Source: Planctomycetota bacterium (GTDB taxonomy: Bacteria > Planctomycetota > JAJSAM01). From it: a DNA stretch of 19,694 bases. The position numbers and the translations under genes are program-made. The DNA lies in contig JAOZQC010000004.1 of NCBI GenBank assembly GCA_029932425.1, positions 1 to 19,694 on the forward strand, in the 5' to 3' direction. Below the pieces are notes generated by a model. The model searched no databases, had not been told where the DNA came from, and worked only from the letters and a program-made list of their open reading frames with translations. Of the stretch, positions 7,810 to 15,042 are shown piece by piece; positions within the stretch are counted from its first letter, which is position 1, and every line of letters begins with the position of its first letter.

Positions 7810-8841
7810 CTCACCCTGCTGGAACCCGCCCGGGAATTCGGTGCCGAGCGCTACGGCTCCGTTGCGCCTCACGGGACACGCATCGGTCCGTGAGTGTACG
7901 GGACCGGAACCGGGAAGCTCAGTTCACCCGGAGGATCCCCGCCCGTTCCCGGCCGCCGCCGGCTTCCCACCGTGGGTCCCGGGATCGGGCCGACGGCCTC
8001 CCGCGAGCGACCTCCCCGGGAGGGCGGAACCCCACGCTCCTCCCGCGGGCGGATGGTCCCGCTCCCTCGCGCATCGCCGGTTCACAGGCCGATCTCGAAG
8101 AGGGCTTCCGTCCCGGGCGGGTCCTCCATCCCGCCCACCCTGAGGTGATCTCCGGAGCGGGCCCCGTCCGCCCGGCCGGGGATACGGTTTCCACCGGCAC
8201 GGACGTACGCGAGGGGTTCGAGTACTCCCGCCTCCGTATGTTCGTGCATCATCTCCCCCCTGAGAGTCGAGGGAGGGGTTGCGCCGTCGCCTCCCTTCTC
8301 AGATGCCGCGCCGCGACAGAGGACGTAGGTCATGGTTCGTGGGGCCGCGAGCGCTGCAGGGTGGTCCGGAGAACCAGGAGAGCCTTTGCGAGGGAGAACC
8401 CCATGGGTGGCCGATGTCGCCGTGCACGTCCGTACCGGAGCAAACCTTACCCTTCTCGAGCGAGGGCATACGCCTCCGCATCATGTCCTCACGGACCACC
8501 ATCCCCCCCCGCCCGGCACCATCCGCCGGCCCTCCTCGACGACATTCGCGGGCCGGTCAACGAAGAGCCCGGACCCCGCACCCACCCGGCGGCGAAGGGC
8601 GAGAGGCGGACGGACCGGGGCGGGCTCGCGTGGCCTGGAATCCACCATCCCGCCGTGGTACAAGGGAGGTCTTCGAGGCCATGACCCTGAAGACCCACAC
8701 TCCCTGCGAGTCCGCGAGGAACGACCGACCCGGAGAACCCGGCGAAGCGGTCCACTCCGGCGCTCTCCGCTCGGAGGCCGGCAGGCACCCGGCGAGGATC
8801 TCACCGCGCGGCGACGCCCGCAGCCGAACGGCAACGGGCAC
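7792..8841. other. Long intergenic region, no convincing gene
   Basis: About 1.05 kb separates the minus-strand operon from the direct repeat before the next plus-strand gene. Open frames exist on both strands, but their translations are arginine/proline/glycine-rich and look like nothing more than GC-rich noise. Small hairpins are present, for example CCTCC-CCG-GGAGG at 8011-8023, without T-runs. A GGGAGGT ribosome-site-like stretch sits at 8664-8670 before an ATG at 8681, but the frame that follows is not protein-like. No tRNA, riboswitch or clear sigma-70-type promoter was recognised. Base composition is more mixed than in the flanking polysaccharide genes. Confidence 0.6.
7879..7901. repeat. 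23-bp direct repeat, copy 2
   Basis: This is an exact second copy of the 23-bp sequence at 7787-7809. On the minus strand it also holds an ATG, but here the frame stops after four codons (M-R-V-P-stop). It therefore duplicates a start context without a gene. A looser relative of its GTCCG...AGTGTACG core lies on the opposite strand near 13081-13100, upstream of the truncated ORF at 12805-13011. Confidence 0.85.
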
Positions 8842-8994
8842 GCCCGCGCCGTCTCTCCTCGCCGGGGGAGGCGGATCCTCCGCCGCCGGCCGCGGGCCGC
8901 GGCCGACCCCCTCCTCGCCGCCCCGCGGCGGCCGCCCTCGGCGCCTGCTCCCGCCGAGTCCGCGAGCCGCGCGAACCTTCGGAAGGTCAGGAGT
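8842..8994 (+). repeat. Dispersed ~150-bp direct repeat, copy A
   Basis: This stretch aligns by eye with 15035-15187 over about 150 bp with roughly 17 mismatches and two or three one-base gaps, near 87% identity. Both copies are in the same orientation. The most conserved part is a run of 34 identical bases containing the hairpin GGCGGA-TCC-TCCGCC (8870-8884), enclosed by GCCGG/CCGGC. A second exact block is GTCCGCGAGCCGCGCG. The right end (AAGGTCAGGAG) supplies the ribosome binding site of the gene starting at 8997. The translations of the two copies are not protein-like, so this is probably a non-coding repeat (REP/MITE-like), not a shared domain. Confidence 0.8.
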
Positions 8995-8996
8995 AC

Positions 8997-11030
8997 ATGC
9001 CACGGCCTAGCGCCGGCACGCCGGGAGATCCGGAGGCCCCGAACTACGAGAGGCCGACGCCTGCCCTGGCCGCCCTTCTTCTCGTCTTCCTCTTCCTCTA
9101 CATCAGGTTCCGTGTCGACACGAGCCTGTTGTATCTCACGGGCCCCGGACTGTTCGTCTTGGATCTCGACTTCCTCCGGCAGTTCATGGACTATCCCGGG
9201 AGGCCCGCCCGGTATCTGACCTTGCTTCTCCAGGAACTCTACTCGTCTCCGTGGCGGGGAGCCCTGGCCGCGAGTGTGCTCATTCTCCTCCTCGGTGCCT
9301 GCACCCGCGCCCTGCTCGTGAGTACCCGCCCGCGAGGCGGCTTCCGGTTCACCCTGTACGGCTGGATAGGTCTTCTGTTGCCCGCGCTGCTGGCCCTCGT
9401 CAGCTTCAATCGATATCAGCCGGTCGATCTCGTGGGCATCGTCGCCGCCCTTCTCCTGGCCCTCGCGTACACCAGGATGTTCCCGGCGTGCCTCCCCTGG
9501 AGGGTGCCGACCTTCGCGGGTCTGCTCGTCCTCATGACGCTCCTGAGTCCCGATATGAGTCCCCTCCTGGCGTCTCTGTGCGCCCTCTGGGAGACGGCCG
9601 GGAAGAAGAGGTGGTTCGCCGGGCTCCTCTACTCGATCTTCGGGGCGCTGCCCCGCGCTTTCGTCAATGGGTACTTCTTGAACCTGGACTTCCTGTTCGT
9701 GAAGTTCAGGGCGGCTCCGCTCCTCTTCCCCAGACCAGCCGTGGTGCCCATCGCCCTTCTGACCGCTCTACTCGTCGTTTCCGGCGTGGCCGCCTTGCGC
9801 AGACGATCCAAGTCCGTCTTCTTCGCGGGGCTGATCCTCTTCCTCTACGGTCTGCAGTTGGACGTCCATCTTCCCGTTCAGGGACTCCTGTGCTTCTCCG
9901 TCGCGCTCGCGCCGGCCCTGCCCTGCCTGCTGCCCGGGGCTCCCCCGCCGCAGGCCTGGAAACCACGGGGGACCGCGGTGATTTCGGCCGTCGCCTGCCT
10001 GTCCGCCGCGTTTCTGTTGGTGGCTCTGCCGTCCCTGGACCGCCAAACCCGGTACTTCTTGAGATTCAAGCGGAGCTGCCTCCGCCGAGACTGGCCCGCC
10101 GCCCTCCGCCTCGCCGCGCGGATCCGACCGGACACCTACCGCCAGCGCCCGGTGCTCTATCCCATGCTTCACAGAGCGCTCTACCACGCCGGGCGGCTGC
10201 CCTACGCCTTGCTCGACTTTCCCACGGATCGTTCTCTCATGCTGCCGGTTCCCATGCCTCGCTGGGACAGGCTGGTTCGCGAAGGAAGCATGGAGACGGC
10301 GGAGACCTGCCTGGACCTCGGACTGGTGAACCACGCGGAACTCATGGCTTACGACTCGCTGGAAGCGGTGGAAAAACCCGCCCGCGCCTACCGGCTCCTC
10401 GCCCGGGTCTACCTCCTGAAGGACAACCCGGCGGCGGCCCGGCCGATACTGAATCTGCTGAGAAAGACGCTCGTCCATCGTCGATGGGCCGACCGCTACC
10501 TGGCGTTGCTGGATGGGACGCCGGCCGACCATCCGGACCCCCGGATCGCGCACATCCGATCCGTCATGGTCACGACCGACCTTCCTGAGGATGCGCGATT
10601 GCTCTACGGGTTGACCAACATGGCCTGGGACTGGGAAGCGGTCCTGAAGAAGCTCCTTGACGTCCATCCCTCCAACAAGATGGCCTTCGAGTACCTCATG
10701 AGCTACTACCTCCTGCGGGGCCGCACCCACCAGGTCGTGGAACTCCTGCCGCTGTTGAAAAGACTCGGTTACCGGGAGATACCGGACCTCTATCAAGAGG
10801 CGCTCCTGACGGACTCCCTTCTTGCCGGCAGAGGGCCGGAAACCCTCCACTCCTGGCCTCTCAAGCCTCCGCTCGTGCAGAAGTACTCCACCCTCATGCG
10901 TATCTATGATCGCCTGGGCCGGGACCCGGCTGCGGCCTACGAGGCGGTGGCACGCTCGGGCGGATCGACGTACTTCGCCTACTGCCTGTCCTTGATGAAA
11001 CATGACGAGAAGAGCAAGAAGGATTACTAG
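8997..11030 (+). CDS. Polytopic membrane protein with helical-repeat C-terminus (DUF6057-like)
   Basis: The 677-residue protein has nine or ten hydrophobic segments in residues 22-345, then about 330 residues of soluble helical sequence. The C-terminal part has TPR-like helix pairs, for example ARAYRLLARVYLLKDNPAAARPIL, and a segment MAFEYLMSYYLLRGRTHQVVELLPLLKRLGY. The overall layout and that segment recall the DUF6057 family of uncharacterised membrane proteins, best known to me from Bacteroidetes; this is memory-based and not verified. A ribosome site AGGAG (8989-8993) sits 3 bases before the ATG, at the end of a dispersed repeat. Codon use is visibly less GC-biased than in the polysaccharide genes, with many TTG, TAT and AGG codons. 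The end overlaps the downstream heme-propeller gene by 29 bp, so the two are likely made together. Function is unknown. Confidence 0.85.
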   Translation: MPRPSAGTPGDPEAPNYERPTPALAALLLVFLFLYIRFRVDTSLLYLTGPGLFVLDLDFLRQFMDYPGRPARYLTLLLQELYSSPWRGALAASVLILLLGACTRALLVSTRPRGGFRFTLYGWIGLLLPALLALVSFNRYQPVDLVGIVAALLLALAYTRMFPACLPWRVPTFAGLLVLMTLLSPDMSPLLASLCALWETAGKKRWFAGLLYSIFGALPRAFVNGYFLNLDFLFVKFRAAPLLFPRPAVVPIALLTALLVVSGVAALRRRSKSVFFAGLILFLYGLQLDVHLPVQGLLCFSVALAPALPCLLPGAPPPQAWKPRGTAVISAVACLSAAFLLVALPSLDRQTRYFLRFKRSCLRRDWPAALRLAARIRPDTYRQRPVLYPMLHRALYHAGRLPYALLDFPTDRSLMLPVPMPRWDRLVREGSMETAETCLDLGLVNHAELMAYDSLEAVEKPARAYRLLARVYLLKDNPAAARPILNLLRKTLVHRRWADRYLALLDGTPADHPDPRIAHIRSVMVTTDLPEDARLLYGLTNMAWDWEAVLKKLLDVHPSNKMAFEYLMSYYLLRGRTHQVVELLPLLKRLGYREIPDLYQEALLTDSLLAGRGPETLHSWPLKPPLVQKYSTLMRIYDRLGRDPAAAYEAVARSGGSTYFAYCLSLMKHDEKSKKDY

Positions 11031-12507
11031 AGCCCACGGCGCGATCGCGATCGTGCTCCTCGCGGCGGCCGCCGCCGCCATCCTGCTGCCCAACGGCGAC
11101 TACCGGATCGAACACCATGCCGAGGCCGGGCGTCCTCCGAAGCTGTTCCCCGACTACTCCGGCATCCGCATTCCCTTCAACATCGCGCCGCTGAACTTCG
11201 TCATCGAGGAACCCGGCAACCGGTATCAGGTCCGAATCCGGTCCGCGGACGGTGGAATCGTCATCTCCAGCCCATGCCCCGGCATACGAATACCCGCCGC
11301 CGAGTGGAGGAAGCTCCTGCGCGAGAACCGGGGTGAGAAGCTCCGTATCGACGTTTTCGTCGACGATTCCAGGTTCGGCTGGGTCAGGTTCCAAACGATA
11401 TTCAACGAAATATCGGCCGACCCGATTGACCCATTCCTCGTGTACCGCGATATCTCTCCCCAGTTCTATCTCAAGGCGGACATGAGGCTCAAGCAGAGGA
11501 GTCTGGAGGGTTTCGACGAAAGAACGATACTCGACCACCGGCAATTGTTCATGGGAGGATGCTTCAACTGTCACTCGTTCTTCAACTACCAGTCCGACAG
11601 ATTCGTATTCCAGGTCAGGTACAAGGGTCAGAACTACATGGTCTTGAGCGACCGGGGCCGGGTAACGCTCATACAACCCGTGTTTCACAGACCCGGTTCG
11701 GCCTATCTATCGTGGCATCCCGGCGGGGACGCCATCGCCCTCACCGGCGACATGGGATACGAGATATTCAACCTCATGGCGGGAATGGTGCCCGAGGAGG
11801 TGCTGGAGTACGCGGATACGGCGGGCGATGTGGGCGTATACCGGATCTCGGAAAACAGGGTCTCCACCACTCCGGCCCTATCCCGGGAGGACAGGGTAGA
11901 GACGCAGCCCGCCTGGTCCGCCGACGGCAAGTACCTCTACTTCGTGAGCGCGCCTCGGGTCTCCGTGGAGAAGTATGAGGACATAAAGTACGACCTCAGG
12001 CGGATCCCGTACGATATCGACACGGACACGTGGGGAGAGAGCGAGACGCTGATCTCGGCGGCCCGTACGGGATTGAGCTGCACGTTCCCCAGGGCCTCAC
12101 CGGACGGCAAGTACCTTCTCTTCTGCATGACCGATCGTTCGTCATTCTCCATACTGCGCAGCAAGACCGACCTCTACATCATGGACCTGGCGTCCGGATC
12201 CTACCAGAGGCTCCCCATAAACAGCGATCGAACGGATTCGTATCACTCCTGGGCCTCCAACAGCAAGTGGTTCGCCTTCGTGAGCAAGAGGCGCGACGGG
12301 GTTCACGGGCTGGTCTACTTCAGCCACATCGACGGCGACGGCAAGGTCTCGAAGCCCTTCGTCCTTCCGCAGCGGGATCCCCACTACTACGAGTCGTTCG
12401 TAAGGACGTACAACGTGCCCGAGTTCGTCCGTGAGCCCATCCGTACCGACCGTTTCGTGCTCGGGTCGAAGGCGTCCGCCGTCGAGAGGATACGGCGTTC
12501 GAGATGA
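11002..12507 (+). CDS. Membrane-anchored TolB/PD40-like beta-propeller with c-type heme motif
   Basis: The 501-residue protein has a basic N-terminus (MTRRARRITR) and one hydrophobic helix (about 13-30), giving a signal anchor and an extracytoplasmic body. Residues 187-191 are C-F-N-C-H, a CxxCH c-type heme attachment motif, within GGCFNCHSFFNY. PD40/TolB-type propeller blades surround it: YLSWHPGGDAIALT (235-248), PAWSADGKYLYFVS (303-316), PRASPDGKYLLF (363-374) and SYHSWASNSKWFAF (413-426). The protein may bind one heme and act in envelope redox or sensing; that is inference from the motif. ATG 11002 overlaps the upstream gene by 29 bp and was chosen because later starts would lose the basic residues before the helix. 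The visible ribosome site is weak, so coupling to the upstream gene is likely. Codon use is as mixed as in the upstream gene, including ATA codons. Confidence 0.85.
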   Translation: MTRRARRITRAHGAIAIVLLAAAAAAILLPNGDYRIEHHAEAGRPPKLFPDYSGIRIPFNIAPLNFVIEEPGNRYQVRIRSADGGIVISSPCPGIRIPAAEWRKLLRENRGEKLRIDVFVDDSRFGWVRFQTIFNEISADPIDPFLVYRDISPQFYLKADMRLKQRSLEGFDERTILDHRQLFMGGCFNCHSFFNYQSDRFVFQVRYKGQNYMVLSDRGRVTLIQPVFHRPGSAYLSWHPGGDAIALTGDMGYEIFNLMAGMVPEEVLEYADTAGDVGVYRISENRVSTTPALSREDRVETQPAWSADGKYLYFVSAPRVSVEKYEDIKYDLRRIPYDIDTDTWGESETLISAARTGLSCTFPRASPDGKYLLFCMTDRSSFSILRSKTDLYIMDLASGSYQRLPINSDRTDSYHSWASNSKWFAFVSKRRDGVHGLVYFSHIDGDGKVSKPFVLPQRDPHYYESFVRTYNVPEFVREPIRTDRFVLGSKASAVERIRRSR

Positions 12508-12804
12508 AAGGAGGCGGTCGCCGAAAGGTGCGCGCCACGCGGCGATCCGCCGGGGCCCATCGCCTCGCCCGGGGACCCCATTCCCGAGCCCGGGATTCGG
12601 CTCGCGCGCTTCCAGGGGATCCGCGCGGACCTCCGGGACAGGGTGGCCGCTCTTCGTCCGCGCCGGTTCCCGCCTGGACTCCTCCCGTCGCGCCGGGCCG
12701 TCGATGCCCGTTCCTTGCCCGGGATCTTTCCCGGACCCCTCTCGGGTCCGGCCCGCGCCGCATTCGGCGGTTCCGCGACCCGGGCGCGCACCGCGGCAAG
12801 GGGA
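12508..12804. other. Intergenic stretch, no gene seen
   Basis: About 300 bp follow the heme-propeller gene. Frames on both strands are arginine/proline-rich and not protein-like. A hairpin GGACCC-CTCTC-GGGTCC is present near 12734-12750 but has no T-run, so it is not a convincing terminator. An ATG overlapping the upstream stop (12504) opens a frame with no protein character. Confidence 0.5.
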
Positions 12805-13011
12805 TCACCTCCCCCCGATGCCTGGGGGCCGGCCACTTCCCCATTCGCCCCAGGCCTCCACGAGCGAGACCTTTCCGTTCGTCGCCTGGACCTGCTGGAG
12901 CGCCCCCTCGGCCTCGAAATCGGAGACGAGGGCGCAGATCGGCCCTTCCCCCGCCGCCGCCACGGCGGCGAGGAGAAACAGCACCGCGACCCCGGCGAAC
13001 GCCTTGCCCAT
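12805..13011 (-). pseudogene. Truncated secreted-protein ORF (N-terminal fragment)
   Basis: A 68-residue frame starts MGKAFAGVAVLFLLAAVAAA, a good signal peptide. It is followed by GEGPICALVSDFEAEGALQQVQATNGKVSLVEAWGEWG, then low-complexity GSGRPPGIGGR and a stop. The DFE...GALQQVQATNGKVSLVE pattern resembles the opening of secreted carbohydrate-binding or glycoside-hydrolase proteins that begin with a DFED...W..... jelly-roll strand. Such proteins are hundreds of residues long. No in-frame or shifted continuation is visible downstream (12508-12804), so this is probably a remnant cut off after about 50 real residues. A GGGGGAG stretch precedes the ATG. A short intact secreted peptide is the alternative. 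Confidence 0.5.
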
Positions 13012-13080
13012 ACCCGGCTCCCCCGGCGGCGAGCCTCCCGGCCGTTCCCCCGACGGCCGGGGGATTCCATCCGGAGCCAA

Positions 13081-13311
13081 TCGTACACTCTTCGGACGAA
13101 GCAGCGGATCCGGAAGCCGCTCCAGCCGGAGATCGTGGTGGGTTGCCGGACGGCGCGGCGGTACTTGGCGGGAGTGCGGACCCGGCTCCTTCGCCGGGAA
13201 GTGTTCCTTTGCCGGGAGCATGGTCCCGGGGAGACGATGGAGGTGGACTTCGGGACGACGCGGGCCCGGATCGGGGGAGAGATCGCTCGTCTGAAGTACG
13301 TCCTGCCTTCG
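13081..13311 (+). mobile_element. istA: Degraded IS21-type transposase (IstA) fragment
   Basis: A plus-strand frame encodes TARRYLAGVRTRLLRREVFL, then REHGPGETMEVDFGTTRARIG and GGEIARLKYVLPSDH. This matches the region of IS21-family IstA transposases that runs from the helical linker (TVRRYVxxLR...EVFxR) into the RNase H-like catalytic domain, with family pattern PGEqaQVDFGexxvxigGexrrvyxFVmvLpyS. The first catalytic Asp would be the codon at 13246-13248. The expected strand after the GEI segment is shortened (KY-VLPSDH), so a few codons are missing. The N-terminal HTH, the remaining DDE residues and the IstB helper ATPase are all absent. The relic stops against the 3' end of the peptidase gene at 13314. 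No terminal inverted repeats or target duplications were recognised. Confidence 0.62.
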
Positions 13312-13313
13312 GA

Positions 13314-14780
13314 TCATCCCAGGCCCAGCAGGAGGGCCGGGACCATGGCGAGGACGACGGCGAGGATGACGGCGGGAAAGAACACCCACACGACGGCGTC
13401 GGTGAAGGCGATGAGCAGGAAGAGCAGGAGCCCCAGCGGCGCGGCCCGGTCCAGGAGTCGCTGTCCCGTCACCGGGAGCAGGGCCCGGAGAATCCGACTC
13501 CCGTCCAGCGGCGGAACCGGCAGCAAGTTCAGCACGGCGAGGACGCTGTTCACGAGGATTCCGGCTTTCAGCGTCTCCACCACGGTCTCCCACACCGGCG
13601 CCAGGGGCAGGTCGCCCAGATCGATCTCGACGAACAACTGGGAGACGGCGCCCAGATCGGACGCGGGTCGAAGGCGTTTCAGGACCGCGGCGGCGAGGAG
13701 CAGGAGGCCCGTCGAGACGAGGGCGAGCAGCAAGTTCGCCGCCACGCCCGCCACCGAGACGAAGGCCTCCCCGCGCCGGCGGTGAGCATAGCGCCGGGGA
13801 CGGACCGGTACCGGCTTTGCCCAGCCGAAGGCCATGGCCCCCGGGATGAGCGAGAGGACGATCGGGAGGACGATGCTGCCGAATGGATCGATGTGCCGGA
13901 GCGGATTGAGCGTGAGCCTTCCCGCCTCAAGGGCGGTGGAATCGCCGGAGATCCTCGCCGCCGCCGCATGCGCGCACTCGTGGAGGATCACGGAGCCGAG
14001 GAGGACGGCGAGCATGATCACGACGCTCCGCAGGGAGTGCCCGCCCGCGGTGTGGAAGAGGAAGTCGATCTCGGGGCCCCCGCCCGGCGTCGCCGCCCGC
14101 CCCAGGACACCGACGCCGAAGAAGAGAAGCGAGAGCAGGGACACCGCCAGCCCGATACGGGCCGCGGGGCGATCCCAGGGAAGCTTCGCCTTCACGTGGA
14201 GCAGGATGGACACCGCGAGGAGAGCCAAGGCGAAGGGCAGGCCGGCAAGGGGAACCAGAGCGGGGAGGATCAGGGCCATGACGGTCATCGCGAGACCGGA
14301 GGTGACGGGATCGGCGGGTGCGAGCACCGGTTCCTGCGGCTCGCCTTGCGGCTCCTCCGGCTCGCGCACCGGTTCCCGCGGTTCGAGCACCGGCTTCTCC
14401 GGCTCGCGTCCCGGCTTCTGCGGCTCGCGTGCCGGTTTCTCCGGCTCGATCACCGGTTCCCGCGGCTCGATTGCCGGCTTCTCCGGCTCCGCCCCGGACT
14501 CGACCAGCTTCTCCAGTCGCTGGAACTCCGGGTTCTTCCCCAGCTTCCGGCGGGCGCGAGCGAGAAGCCGCCCGGCCCCGGCCGTGTCGCCCGCGGCGAT
14601 CAGATCGGTCACCCGCCGGCAGACCCGCCTGGTCTCGACGATGTTCCCGGTGATTCCGGTGAGCAGGAGCATTCCAAGGAGGATCCCCACGGCCCCCGCC
14701 GCCGACACGCCCGCCAGGTACGCGCCGGCGGCGGCGAGGATCGAAGCGAGGCCGCCCGAGACGATCAGCCAGGCCGGCAT
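13314..14780 (-). CDS. Site-2 protease-like (M50) membrane metallopeptidase with proline-rich linker
   Basis: The 488-residue protein from ATG 14780 has two membrane helices (about 2-22 and 28-48), a short helical segment (50-95) and a proline/glutamate-rich repeat linker (about 99-152). A polytopic M50 peptidase core follows. The core has the zinc site HECAH (267-271), NPLRHIDPFGSIVLP (292-306) and NLLPVPPLDGSRI (418-430), whose Asp426 is the third zinc ligand in this family. Such enzymes cut membrane proteins within the bilayer. The core is like the short bacterial/archaeal M50B form without a PDZ domain. The start is uncertain: the frame is open to 14987, and an ATG at about 14913 would add a very basic tail (RRSRRVGSRRRSRRPRS). 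ATG 14780 gives a cleaner membrane N-terminus but only a weak ribosome site. The gene stands alone, divergent from the operon at 15441. Confidence 0.85.
   Translation of the reverse strand: MPAWLIVSGGLASILAAAGAYLAGVSAAGAVGILLGMLLLTGITGNIVETRRVCRRVTDLIAAGDTAGAGRLLARARRKLGKNPEFQRLEKLVESGAEPEKPAIEPREPVIEPEKPAREPQKPGREPEKPVLEPREPVREPEEPQGEPQEPVLAPADPVTSGLAMTVMALILPALVPLAGLPFALALLAVSILLHVKAKLPWDRPAARIGLAVSLLSLLFFGVGVLGRAATPGGGPEIDFLFHTAGGHSLRSVVIMLAVLLGSVILHECAHAAAARISGDSTALEAGRLTLNPLRHIDPFGSIVLPIVLSLIPGAMAFGWAKPVPVRPRRYAHRRRGEAFVSVAGVAANLLLALVSTGLLLLAAAVLKRLRPASDLGAVSQLFVEIDLGDLPLAPVWETVVETLKAGILVNSVLAVLNLLPVPPLDGSRILRALLPVTGQRLLDRAAPLGLLLFLLIAFTDAVVWVFFPAVILAVVLAMVPALLLGLG
14322..14486 (-). repeat. 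In-frame EPxKP/EPREP repeat region in the M50 gene
   Basis: The DNA is a degenerate tandem repeat with a period of about 27-30 bases, visible on the plus strand as repeating GGTTCCCGCGGCTCG / GGCTTCTCCGGCTCG units. It encodes alternating EPEKP and EPREP blocks, residues about 99-152 of the peptidase. It likely forms a stiff extended linker between the N-terminal helices and the protease core. Such repeats can change copy number by slippage. Confidence 0.8.
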
Positions 14781-15020
14781 CGTTCCGAAACTGCGCGGGC
14801 GGCGGGACCGCCGGCGCGATCCGACGCGACGGGAGCGGCGCACAGGCCCTTTCGAAGTTCTCTCCAAGCCATCCTCCGGGAAACCGGACGCCGGGCGGAA
14901 CCTCGCACCATTCATACCAACCGGCCGTATCGCCATCCGATCGACTCTTCCGAGGCGCGCTTCTTCCGGTTCCGGACTCGCCGTCACCGGTTCCTCGACG
15001 AGCCGCCGCCGGTGATCACA

Positions 15021-15042
15021 GCGCGGGCGGGCCTGCCCGCGC
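15021..15042. other. Perfect 8-bp inverted repeat at the edge of repeat copy B
   Basis: GCGCGGGC (15021-15028) and GCCCGCGC (15035-15042) form a perfect stem with a 6-base loop. The right arm is the first bases of repeat copy B. Copy A has only a weaker hairpin (GGG-CACG-CCC) at the same place. There is no T-run, so it is not a terminator. It may mark the boundary of the repeat element. Confidence 0.6.

Noticed and set aside
870..7893. Many long open frames antisense to the polysaccharide genes
   Set aside because: They are shadows created by the high GC content: their translations are histidine/glutamate/proline/glycine-rich, whereas the opposite strand has clear family motifs.
8210..8240. 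GGTTCGAGT resembling a tRNA T-arm
   Set aside because: No matching acceptor stem, D-arm or anticodon arm could be folded around it.
8299..8502. Minus-strand 67-residue ORF with a slightly protein-like sequence
   Set aside because: No ribosome site, motif or neighbour supports it, and composition is as expected by chance.
7902..8700. Possible riboswitch or structured leader upstream of the 8997 gene
   Set aside because: No conserved core of cobalamin, TPP, SAM, glycine or cyclic-di-GMP riboswitches was recognised; only short GC hairpins are present.
8681..9010. Small ORF after a good GGGAGGT ribosome-site-like sequence
   Set aside because: The spacing is long and the translation has no hydrophobic core or motif; its last third is simply the dispersed repeat read in one frame, and it overlaps the real start at 8997.
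14322..14486. Tandem repeats that might suggest a CRISPR array
   Set aside because: The units are directly adjacent without unique spacers, degenerate, and stay in frame as the proline-rich linker of the M50 protein.
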